From NCBI GenBank assembly GCA_019247605.1, contig JAFBAS010000074.1:1-64000 (forward strand): a stretch of DNA of 64,000 bases. Reading direction: 5' to 3'. This DNA comes from Hyphomicrobiales bacterium (GTDB lineage: Bacteria; Pseudomonadota; Alphaproteobacteria; Rhizobiales; Beijerinckiaceae). Positions 45,643 through 52,337 of the stretch are shown here, piece after piece (within the stretch, counting starts at the first letter, position 1; every line of letters begins with the position of its first letter). The notes under the pieces are model-generated. The model was not told the origin of the DNA, searched no databases, and saw only the letters and a program-made list of their open reading frames with translations. A program made the position numbers and the translations under genes.

Positions 45643-46925
45643 CGCCCAGAACCGGCCTTGCTCGACGAGCGCGCGGGGCGCGCCTCCTCGATCCGATCCT
45701 CCGCCCGTTCCTGTGGCAAGCCGCTCACCATCCCTTCCGAGATTAAGCGAGCTGGACCCAAGCCGCGCGCACGCGCCGCCGCGTCAATGAAGCCGCCGGT
45801 GGTGGCGAAAAGCTCAGGCACGTCGAGCAGGAAGGCGTCATGGCCTTTGTCGGTCGCAATCTCGACGAAGGACACCGAGCCACCCGCCGCATTCAGCGCA
45901 TGCACGGTCGCGCGCGAATCCGCCGTCGGAAACAGCCAATCGGAAGTGAAGGAGACGACGCAAAAGCGGGTGGACGAACCCTGGAAGGCGCGCGCGAGAA
46001 CGCCGCCATAATCGGCCGCGAGATCGAAATAATCCATGGCGCGCGTGACGTAGAGGTAGGAGTTCGCGTCAAAACGCTCGACGAAACTCATGCCCTGATG
46101 GCGCAAATAGCTTTCGACCTGAAAGTCCGCGTCGAAGGAGAATGTGGGTGCCTCGCGGTCCTGCAGGTTGCGCCCGAACTTTCGATGGAGCGCCTTCTCC
46201 GAAAGATATGTGATGTGGGCGGCCATGCGCGCCACGCCAAGCCCCTTGCTGGGACGCGTGCCCTCCTCGGCATAGCGTCCCTTTCGCCAATCGGGGTCGG
46301 CCATCACGGCTTGCCGGCCGACCTCGTGGAAGGCGATGTTTTGTGCCGTATGCTTGGCCGCGGTGGCGATCGGCAAGGCGCAAAAGACGCGCTCCGGATA
46401 GCTCGCGGCCCATTGCAAGACTTGCATGCCGCCCATGGAGCCGCCGAGCACGCAAAACAAGCTGTCGATCCCGAGCCGATCCAGGAGCTTTGCCTGGGCG
46501 CGCACCATGTCGCGGATCGTGACCATCGGAAAATCGAGACCCCATGGCCTCCCGGTCTCGGGGTTGATCGAGGCAGGGCCGGTGGTCCCCATGCAGGCGC
46601 CGAGCACATTGGTGCAAATGACGAAGAAGCGGTTCGTGTCGATCGGCCTTCCGGGACCGACCATGGTGGTCCACCAGCCTTGCGCGCCGGTGACGGGATG
46701 ACGATTGGCGAGATGTTGGTCGGCGGTGAGCGCATGGCAGACGAGAACGGCATTCGCTTTGCGCGCATCGAGCTCGCCATAGGTCTGGTAGGCGATCTGG
46801 AAGGGTGAAAGCTCGACCCCGCAATCGAGCCGCAACGGATCCGCGGGGCCGAAGCGCGCGACAAGGCTCGAGGGATTGTCGACCTCGCTGAGACGAAGCG
46901 GGGATTTGAGCGCACGGGTCGTCAT
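45639..46925 (-). CDS. metX: Homoserine O-acetyltransferase (or succinyltransferase) MetX
   Basis: Alpha/beta-hydrolase acyltransferase of 428 residues, first committed step to methionine. [13 protein letters not shown], the oxyanion region [20 protein letters not shown], the nucleophile elbow [13 protein letters not shown] (Ser), [13 protein letters not shown] (Asp) and [10 protein letters not shown] (His) complete the triad. Specificity for acetyl or succinyl donor is not decided from this. The chosen ATG at 46925 gives [12 protein letters not shown]; an ATG at 46940 is too close to the AAGGAG to be used. A palindrome at 46975 and a hairpin overlapping the AAGGAG point to regulation. Confidence 0.95.
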   Translation of the reverse strand: MTTRALKSPLRLSEVDNPSSLVARFGPADPLRLDCGVELSPFQIAYQTYGELDARKANAVLVCHALTADQHLANRHPVTGAQGWWTTMVGPGRPIDTNRFFVICTNVLGACMGTTGPASINPETGRPWGLDFPMVTIRDMVRAQAKLLDRLGIDSLFCVLGGSMGGMQVLQWAASYPERVFCALPIATAAKHTAQNIAFHEVGRQAVMADPDWRKGRYAEEGTRPSKGLGVARMAAHITYLSEKALHRKFGRNLQDREAPTFSFDADFQVESYLRHQGMSFVERFDANSYLYVTRAMDYFDLAADYGGVLARAFQGSSTRFCVVSFTSDWLFPTADSRATVHALNAAGGSVSFVEIATDKGHDAFLLDVPELFATTGGFIDAAARARGLGPARLISEGMVSGLPQERAEDRIEEARPARSSSKAGSGR

Positions 46926-46943
46926 GAGCGAAGCTCGCATCTC

Positions 46944-46960
46944 CTTGCATGACGTGCAAG
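46944..46960 (-). promoter_or_regulatory. Hairpin overlapping the metX ribosome binding site
   Basis: In the minus-strand RNA, CTTGCA, loop CGTCA, TGCAAG forms a perfect 6-bp stem. Its 3' arm merges into AAGGAG (minus strand of 46941-46946), the only Shine-Dalgarno candidate before metX, so folding would partly mask it. It is not a SAM-II riboswitch by sequence. Confidence 0.5.
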
Positions 46961-46974
46961 TGGCAACCGGACGA

Positions 46975-46996
46975 TTCGTTCGATATTCCGAACGAA
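46975..46996 (-). promoter_or_regulatory. Palindromic operator candidate in the metX promoter
   Basis: A perfect 8-bp inverted repeat TTCGTTCG/CGAACGAA around a 6-bp AT-rich centre. It overlaps the likely -10 region of the metX promoter (a candidate TTTACA, 17 bases, TATCGA on the minus strand). A repressor of the ArsR (SahR/SamR) or another dimeric class could sit here; which one is unknown. Confidence 0.55.
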
Positions 46997-47031
46997 CGGT
47001 GATGTAAACAAAAATGGGGTCGGCGGGGTTC

Positions 47032-47724
47032 TCATCGGGATTCCTGTTGGAACGTGATGAGAATGGCCACGATTGCAATCATTGCCGCCGGAAAGAAAAG
47101 CGGACGCGAAGTGACCGACATGGCGAATTCCGCGAGAATCGCGCCGATTCCATAACAGCTCCAGATCACCACGAGCAGCGCGGGTCCCGTTTTCGCCACG
47201 GCAGCCTGGGCTTGCGGTCGCGCGACCATCCAGGCCGTAGCGAATTCGGCGAGGCGCGCCATGGTGGTCGTCACCACGACGGTCGAGGCGACAACCGATC
47301 GAAACCGCGTGACAGTGACGGCCTGCACGCCCATCGCCGTGGCGATGAGGACGATCGAGAGCGTGGCGCTCGGCTCCATGAAGGCGGCCGCGAGAATCAA
47401 CGCGACCTCAGCCGAAAGCGGGAGGACCTTGCGCTCGCGAAAGAGCCGCAACAAGAAGCTCGCGAGCACCACCCCCACGCAGAAGGCACCGAGAGTCATG
47501 CCGCGCTGCGAGGCGACGTCCCAGTGGCCGCCCGCGAGAGCGAGCGCGGCGAGCACCGTGTTTCCCGTCATGTTCGCGGCAAACACGCCGCTGTTCACAT
47601 AGCCGACCGCGTCGGCGAATCCGGCGGCTGCGCAGAGAAGACCCGCGATGCCGATATCATCCGCGAAGGCGAACCCCGTCTTGCCCGCAAGGTCACGCAG
47701 TCTTTGCCGCCCAATCGACCTCAT
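47032..47724 (-). CDS. YoaK/DUF1275 family membrane protein
   Basis: Membrane protein of 230 residues with six or seven helices. [36 protein letters not shown] at the N-terminus is the hallmark of DUF1275 (motif D-x-x-x-F-x-x-N-x-T-G-N). [20 protein letters not shown] is in the last third. The start at 47724 is backed by AAGGAGG at ideal spacing; the frame extends upstream but has none. The family has no proven activity. It is upstream of the metX promoter on the same strand and probably a separate unit. Confidence 0.92.
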   Translation of the reverse strand: MRSIGRQRLRDLAGKTGFAFADDIGIAGLLCAAAGFADAVGYVNSGVFAANMTGNTVLAALALAGGHWDVASQRGMTLGAFCVGVVLASFLLRLFRERKVLPLSAEVALILAAAFMEPSATLSIVLIATAMGVQAVTVTRFRSVVASTVVVTTTMARLAEFATAWMVARPQAQAAVAKTGPALLVVIWSCYGIGAILAEFAMSVTSRPLFFPAAMIAIVAILITFQQESR

Positions 47725-47951
47725 CTCGAGCCTCCTTCGCCGGGAGGAGCGATAATGCACGAACCGCTTCCCAGGGAAGGCGTTTCGTTCGGCTAAACCG
47801 CGGGCATGGCTGTCCCGCGCGGCGCATGCTTGTAGTTGCCATCCCGACATGATCAAGCCGTGCGGATGTCCCCTATCGTAATCGCCGCATTCATTTCCGA
47901 GCTCGGCTTGGCTTCGGATTTTTCGACGTGAGCACGGCGCTCGCTGGCGCG

Positions 47952-48854
47952 ATGTCTCGCCTCTACGACAAGCCCTATCTGCTCATCGGCCTTTCGACGC
48001 TCATGTGGGGCGGCAACGTGATCGCCGGGCGTCTGGCCGTCGGCGAGATCTCGCCGATGTCGGTCACCTGCATTCGATGGTTCATCGTCTGCTTTATCTT
48101 CAGCCTCATTCTGCGGCGGCAGCTCGCGGCGGAATGGCCGAGCGTGAGGCCGTATTGGCGAAAGCTCGCCCTTCTCGGCGGCGTTGGTTTCACCCTCTTC
48201 AACGCGTTCTTCTATGCCGGCGCACAATACACGAGCGCGGTGAACATGGCGGTCCTGCAGGGCACATTTCCGGCCCTCGTGATCCTCGGCATGGCGCTCC
48301 TTTTCGGCACTGCCATCACGACGTTGCAGGCCTTTGGGGTGCTCGCGACATTTTGCGGCGTCGGCATCATCGCGAGCAAGGGCGAGCTTTCGACCTTGTT
48401 GAACCTCACCTTCAACCGTGGCGACGGGCTGCTCTTGCTGGCCACGATCATTTTTGCGGGATACACGATCGGGCTGCGCGACCGTCCGAGGGCCTCGGGC
48501 CTCGTGGTCTTTGCCGTGCTCGCCACGGCGGCCTTCGTCACCTCGGTTCCGTTTCTCGCGACGGAAATCCTCATGGGTGCGAGCTATTGGCCGAGCTTCA
48601 AGGGAATCTGCGTGCTGACCTACGTTGCCATCGGGCCCTCTCTTCTCGCGCAAATTTTTTATCTCAGAGGCGTCGAGCTCATTGGACCGAGCCGCACGGG
48701 CGTCTTCTACAATCTCGTGCCGGTATTCGGCGCACTTCTCGCGATCGTGATTCTCGGCGAGCCCTTCCATCTCTACCACGCGCTTGCCTTCATTCTCGTC
48801 CTTGGCGGAATTTGGCTCGCAGAGCACAAGTCATTGCTCGCGGCAGCAAGATAA
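47952..48854 (+). CDS. EamA/DMT-family transporter
   Basis: Ten-helix transporter of about 300 residues. The two EamA repeats start at YLLIGLSTLMWGGNVIAGRLA and DGLLLLATIIFAGYTIGL and end at GVLATFCGVGIIASKG and LAFILVLGGIWLAEHK. The conserved proline-containing FFYAGAQYTSAVNMAVLQGTFPALVI lies in the first repeat. The start is taken at ATG 47952; a GTG eight codons earlier (47928) is an alternative and neither has a good ribosome binding site. Substrate unknown; amino acids or metabolites are usual. It is followed by a heptamer-repeat region. Confidence 0.92.
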   Translation: MSRLYDKPYLLIGLSTLMWGGNVIAGRLAVGEISPMSVTCIRWFIVCFIFSLILRRQLAAEWPSVRPYWRKLALLGGVGFTLFNAFFYAGAQYTSAVNMAVLQGTFPALVILGMALLFGTAITTLQAFGVLATFCGVGIIASKGELSTLLNLTFNRGDGLLLLATIIFAGYTIGLRDRPRASGLVVFAVLATAAFVTSVPFLATEILMGASYWPSFKGICVLTYVAIGPSLLAQIFYLRGVELIGPSRTGVFYNLVPVFGALLAIVILGEPFHLYHALAFILVLGGIWLAEHKSLLAAAR

Positions 48855-48916
48855 CGCAGAAGTGCGGCTCCAGATGAAGGCGAGAAGCGAAGACGTGAGA
48901 AGATGAGGAACCCCCT

Positions 48917-48958
48917 CCCTTTTCCCTTTTCCCTTTTCCCTTTTCCCTTTTCCCTTTT
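48917..48958 (+). repeat. CCCTTTT heptamer repeat, six perfect copies
   Basis: Six perfect tandem copies of CCCTTTT, with degenerate copies continuing to about 48985 (CCCTCTT, CACTCTT). The left flank (48878-48910) is a purine-rich, roughly complementary stretch, so the transcript could fold on itself. It lies in the 150-base gap between two plus-strand genes and is of the same build as the repeats at 32839 and 44914. Confidence 0.85.
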
Positions 48959-49005
48959 CCCTCTTCACTCTTCCTTGTTTGTTCACTTCTTGACGTGAAA
49001 ACGCG

Positions 49006-49911
49006 ATGAACGATCTCCCTGACCTTTTCCCGGGCTTCGAGGCGCGCAGCGTCGAAGTGAGCATGGGACACATCTTCGCCAGGATCGCGGGCGACGGGCC
49101 CGCGCTCGTTCTCCTGCACGGCTTTCCGCAAACCCATGCCTGCTGGCACCGGGTCGCACCCGCGCTCACCAAGACGCACCGCGTGATCTTGCTCGACATG
49201 CGCGGATATGGAAGCTCGTCCGCGCCGCCGAGCCGAGACGGCGAAGCTTACGCGAAGCGCGCGCTCGCGGCCGATGTCATCGAGGCCGCGGAACGCCTTG
49301 GGCATGCACATTTCGCTTTTGCCGGCCACGATCGGGGCGCGCGCGTCGGCTATCGGTTGGCGCTCGACCATCCCGAACGCATCGAGCGTCTCGCGCTTCT
49401 CGACATCGTCCCAACCTTCAAGGCCTGGCAGGACATCCGCGCGGGGCGCCAGCAGGCAAGGCACTGGGATTTCCTGGCAAGGCCCGAGCCGGAGCCCGAA
49501 ATCGAGATCGCGCGTGACCCGATCGCGTATGTGGACGGGCTCCTTGCCACGTGGAACCGGCAAAAATCACTTGCCGTCTTCGACCCGGGCGCCTTGGCGC
49601 ATTATCACGCGAGTGCGAGCGAGCCCGATCGGGTGCACGCCTTTTGCGAGGATTATCGTGCCGGCGCCACGCTCGACGTCGAGGCGGACGAAGCGGACCT
49701 CGAGGCGGGGCGCAAGATCACCTGTCCGGTTCTCCTGCTGACCGGCGAGTATTATCTCCCGGGGGGCGAGGCGGCCGTGCTTGCCGCGTGGCGGGAGAGC
49801 TTTGCTCCGCAGGCTGTCTGCGCGAGCGCCCCTTGCGGCCATTTCCTCGCGGAAGAAGCGCCGGAGGCGACCGTGGCGGCCCTCACGCGCTTTCTTTCAG
49901 GGACGGGATGA
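49006..49911 (+). CDS. Alpha/beta hydrolase, haloacetate dehalogenase-like
   Basis: Hydrolase of 301 residues. The nucleophile is an aspartate in FAGHDRGARVGYRLALDHP (GHDRGxR), the form used by haloacetate dehalogenases and epoxide-hydrolase-like enzymes. ALVLLHGFPQTHACWHRVAP holds the oxyanion region, and RHWDFLARPEP contains the His-Trp pair that binds halide in fluoroacetate dehalogenase. The final His is in CGHFLAEEAPE. These residues suggest a dehalogenase, but related proteins often act on other esters, so the substrate is open. Its stop overlaps the start of a patatin gene (ATGA). Confidence 0.88.
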   Translation: MNDLPDLFPGFEARSVEVSMGHIFARIAGDGPALVLLHGFPQTHACWHRVAPALTKTHRVILLDMRGYGSSSAPPSRDGEAYAKRALAADVIEAAERLGHAHFAFAGHDRGARVGYRLALDHPERIERLALLDIVPTFKAWQDIRAGRQQARHWDFLARPEPEPEIEIARDPIAYVDGLLATWNRQKSLAVFDPGALAHYHASASEPDRVHAFCEDYRAGATLDVEADEADLEAGRKITCPVLLLTGEYYLPGGEAAVLAAWRESFAPQAVCASAPCGHFLAEEAPEATVAALTRFLSGTG

Positions 49912-50759
49912 CAGCCAAACCGAGAAAGCGGGCCGGGAGGAAACAGCCGAGCATCGCGCTTGCGCTTGGCGCAGGCGGAGCACGCGGCCTTGCCCATATT
50001 GCGATGCTCGAGGCCTTTGACGAAATGCGCCTTCGACCTTCCGTGATCGCCGGCACCTCGATTGGAGCGATCGTCGGTGCGGCTTACGCGGCAGGCGTTC
50101 CGGCCACGCGCCTTCGTGCGCATGCGCTCCTGGCGCTGCGCAATCGCACCAAGGTCTTCAGCGCCATCTTCGAGGCCCGCGTCGGGCGTTTCGGCGACCT
50201 CTTCGCGCGCGGCAACCCGATGCTGCTTGACGGCGAGCGTCTCCTTGACCGCTTCTGGCCGCAGGAGGTGCCCGACACTTTCGAGGATCTCGCCATTCCT
50301 TTCGTGGCCATCGCCACGGATTACTATGGGCGCGGCGCGGTTCCCTTCTCCTCAGGTTCGCTCGTCAGCGCCGTCGCCGCTTCCATGGCTTTGCCAGGTC
50401 TGGTAAGGCCGGTCGGCATCGGCGGACGCCTCCTCATCGACGGAGGCGCCGCGAACCCGCTGCCTTGCGACATTGTCAGCGGCAAGGCGGACATCGTGGT
50501 CGCAATCGACGTGACCGCCCCACCGTCGCTTGAAGAGGTCCGCGCTCCCGACGCCTTCTCCACGCTTTTCGCCGCGGCTCAGATCATGCAGGTGGAGATT
50601 GCGAAGTCGAGGATGAAGGCGCGTCCGCCCGACATCCTGGTGAAGCCTGCCGTCGATGGCTTCGGCGCGCTCGAGTTCTTCAAGGCCGGTCGCATTCTCG
50701 AAACGGCAGAGCCGGCAAAAGAGAAGCTGAAGGAAGAGTTGGCGAATCTAATTGGGTAG
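49908..50759 (+). CDS. Patatin-like phospholipase (RssA-like)
   Basis: Patatin of 283 residues. The oxyanion loop GAGGARGLAHIAML, the nucleophile GTSIGAIVGAAYA (Ser near 50) and the catalytic Asp in LLIDGGAANPLPCDI are all present. ASMALPGLVRPVGIGGR is the usual link. Family members (RssA, YjjU) are cytosolic or membrane-associated lipid acyl hydrolases. Co-translated with the preceding hydrolase by the ATGA overlap. Its stop lies just at the edge of the AT-rich island; the last codons overlap the end of the opposite-strand gene there by 12 bases. Confidence 0.93.
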   Translation: MTAKPRKRAGRKQPSIALALGAGGARGLAHIAMLEAFDEMRLRPSVIAGTSIGAIVGAAYAAGVPATRLRAHALLALRNRTKVFSAIFEARVGRFGDLFARGNPMLLDGERLLDRFWPQEVPDTFEDLAIPFVAIATDYYGRGAVPFSSGSLVSAVAASMALPGLVRPVGIGGRLLIDGGAANPLPCDIVSGKADIVVAIDVTAPPSLEEVRAPDAFSTLFAAAQIMQVEIAKSRMKARPPDILVKPAVDGFGALEFFKAGRILETAEPAKEKLKEELANLIG

Positions 50760-51017
50760 TTTATCTGACTCCAAACTATCACCAATTAATTTTCTGACTT
50801 CTCTAATTTTACTTTCAACTTCCGCAACTGTATCGTTATCAAGTGAATTAACCCGAATACACAAAACCTTCCTCAGCTCTCCATCGCTGTCCTGGCTAAC
50901 AAAACGTGCCAACCGCGAGGGACCCACTTTTATCTTTTCGACGCCGTCGGTAGCAAAGACATCCGAGATCCCGTGTAGGTGCTCGGGCCTAAGATCTTCG
51001 AATTTTATTTCGGTCAT
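50748..51017 (-). CDS. Hypothetical protein of the RHH island
   Basis: Acidic protein of 89 residues, no recognised domain. LRPEHLHGISDVFATDGVEKI and then LCIRVNSLDNDTVAEVESKIREVRKLIG suggest an alpha/beta fold with an amphipathic C-terminal helix. Base and codon use are plainly AT-richer than in the flanking genes. It is the last of three minus-strand genes after a ribbon-helix-helix regulator. No signal peptide or membrane segment; function unknown. Confidence 0.65.
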   Translation of the reverse strand: MTEIKFEDLRPEHLHGISDVFATDGVEKIKVGPSRLARFVSQDSDGELRKVLCIRVNSLDNDTVAEVESKIREVRKLIGDSLESDKLPN

Positions 51018-51054
51018 GCATTTTTCTCACTTGGAGGTGAAGGCCCTAATTCTC

Positions 51055-51372
51055 TTATGCTTTCTTTGCTGTCTTCTGTCCCAAAAGGAAGGTAATCGAA
51101 CCTGTAAACAACGCCGAGAGCGTCGTCTGAGCCCATCGCTTGGTGTCCGCGGAGGCTGAGGGATCAAAAATTCCTTCATAGGCACACAGGCCACCAACAA
51201 GGGCGATTCCAGCGAGAACGCCAAACAAAAGCACATAGCCCTTCACGATTTCGAACCGGTGCTGCGCACTCTCCCTCTGTAATCGACCGACGCGTGCGTC
51301 CGGGCTCTCCTCGGGATCAATATTAATCGACGCTCTTGTGAGAAGCGTGCTTATGTCGATTTGCTCAGGCAT
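51055..51372 (-). CDS. Two-TM hypothetical protein of the RHH island
   Basis: Protein of 105 residues (start MPEQIDIS at 51372; a longer start at 51408 overlaps the preceding gene). The N-terminal half is hydrophilic and charged (PEESPDARVGRLQRESAQHRFEI), then two hydrophobic helices: VKGYVLLFGVLAGIALVGGL and WAQTTLSALFTGSITFLLG, ending in KTAKKA. Such a soluble head with two C-terminal helices is seen in small effector or holin-like proteins and in many uncharacterised membrane proteins. It lies between the RHH gene and an 89-residue gene. The gene is AT-rich relative to the genome. Function unknown. Confidence 0.7.
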   Translation of the reverse strand: MPEQIDISTLLTRASINIDPEESPDARVGRLQRESAQHRFEIVKGYVLLFGVLAGIALVGGLCAYEGIFDPSASADTKRWAQTTLSALFTGSITFLLGQKTAKKA

Positions 51373-51391
51373 GACTCGATTCCGATAAGCC

Positions 51392-51613
51392 TCAAAGCAA
51401 GCCGACAATTTCCGTTTCCAGTTTCGATGGATCTGACGTCAACCCAATGTGCTTGCCTCTGCGCTTTGCGTCATGCGCAACCTTCATGAGAGCCAATGCC
51501 TGCCGAATGACCTCGGTCCGATTGCTTCCCGTTTCATCAGCGATGCCATTCAAAAGTTTGCTGAGTTCAGGCGAAACCTGGAGATTCATCCGTTCCTTCT
51601 TTTCATGTGCCAT
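51392..51613 (-). CDS. Ribbon-helix-helix (CopG-type) DNA-binding protein
   Basis: Protein of 73 residues. RMNLQVSPELSKLLNGIADETGSNRTEVIRQALALM read in pieces (MNLQVSPELSKLLN and GSNRTEVIRQALALMK) is the ribbon plus two helices of CopG/Arc-type regulators. The GGAGG at 51620-51624 gives the start. The 11-bp palindrome array at 51633-51674 lies right before it and is the obvious autoregulatory site. RHH proteins of this size are often antitoxins of small operons, and the two following genes could be the partner(s). Length and the tail KRRGKHIGLTSDPSKL are typical. Confidence 0.88.
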   Translation of the reverse strand: MAHEKKERMNLQVSPELSKLLNGIADETGSNRTEVIRQALALMKVAHDAKRRGKHIGLTSDPSKLETEIVGLL

Positions 51614-51632
51614 GCCAATCCTCCATTATCCG

Positions 51633-51674
51633 CATGCGCATAATATGCGCATAATATGCGCATAAAATGCGCAG
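51633..51674 (-). promoter_or_regulatory. Four-copy, 11-bp phased palindrome array upstream of the RHH gene
   Basis: ATGCGCA occurs four times with starts exactly 11 bp apart (51634, 51645, 51656, 51667), and the two inner copies are the perfect palindrome TATGCGCATA. Between copies the sequence ATAAT resembles a -10 element in the minus direction (TATTAT). Eleven base pairs is close to one helical turn, so bound dimers would line up on one face of the DNA, as CopG-type repressors do. It ends about 20 bases upstream of the RHH start. Confidence 0.85.
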
Positions 51675-51781
51675 ATTACAACACGGGCTTCATCCAAAAA
51701 ACTTCCCTTTTTGCTCAATTATTTAGTGGGCTGCCGGGTTAAAACCGATTGTGTTGCAAGAGCTTACCCTGAACCATTCAG

Positions 51782-52252
51782 CTAGTCGCGTCGCGCATTA
51801 AAGAAGCCCTTGAGCAAATCAATCGCCTCGCCCTCCCTGATCCCACCATAGATCTCCGGGCGATGATGGCAGGTCGGTTGCGCGAAGATGCGTGGGCCGT
51901 GCTCGACGCCACCCATCTTCGGATCGGGCGCGCCGAAATAAAGGCGACGCAAGCGCGCGAATGAGATCGCCGTCGCGCACATCGCGCAAGGCTCGAGCGT
52001 CACATAGATGTCGCAGGCGGCGAGCCGCTCCGAGCCGAGTTGCGCGCAAGCCGCGCGAATGACGAGCATCTCCGCGTGAGCGGTGGGATCTTTCGTCTCG
52101 AGCGTACGATTGCCTGAAGCGGCGACGACCTCGCCGCCATGCAGGATCACGGCGCCGACCGGAACCTCACCGCGCTTCGCGGCCGAGCGAGCCTCCTCGA
52201 GCGCGAGTGCCATCGGGTGGGGGCGAGAGGAGGGAATAATCGTCGAGGACAT
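51782..52252 (-). CDS. tadA: tRNA adenosine(34) deaminase TadA
   Basis: Zinc deaminase of about 156 residues that makes inosine at the wobble position of tRNA-Arg. The zinc/proton-shuttle motif is TAHAEMLVI and the two cysteines are in TLEPCAMCATAI; DPKMGGVEHGPRIF is the typical tRNA-binding and dimer region. The start at 52252 (MSSTIIPSSRP) is a guess among three in-frame starts; 52213 (MALALEEARSAA) would give the E. coli-like N-terminus. It is divergent from rluB, an arrangement common in alphaproteobacteria, and its end borders the AT-rich island. Confidence 0.93.
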   Translation of the reverse strand: MSSTIIPSSRPHPMALALEEARSAAKRGEVPVGAVILHGGEVVAASGNRTLETKDPTAHAEMLVIRAACAQLGSERLAACDIYVTLEPCAMCATAISFARLRRLYFGAPDPKMGGVEHGPRIFAQPTCHHRPEIYGGIREGEAIDLLKGFFNARRD

Positions 52253-52337
52253 CAGCGTCCGGACCTTGCGCCTTGTGCCGGGGAAAGACGGCGCTTTTCG
52301 CCGTTGTATTGCCCGACGGCTCTGATAAGCGAGGTTC

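Noticed and set aside
46926-47031. SAM-II riboswitch before metX
   Set aside because: Looked for because it is common at this place. The conserved core elements of SAM-II are not visible; only a simple hairpin and a palindrome are.
51633-51674. CRISPR array
   Set aside because: The unit is 11 bp with no unique spacers; it is a phased palindrome array. The heptamer repeats at 32839, 44914 and 48917 are also not CRISPR.
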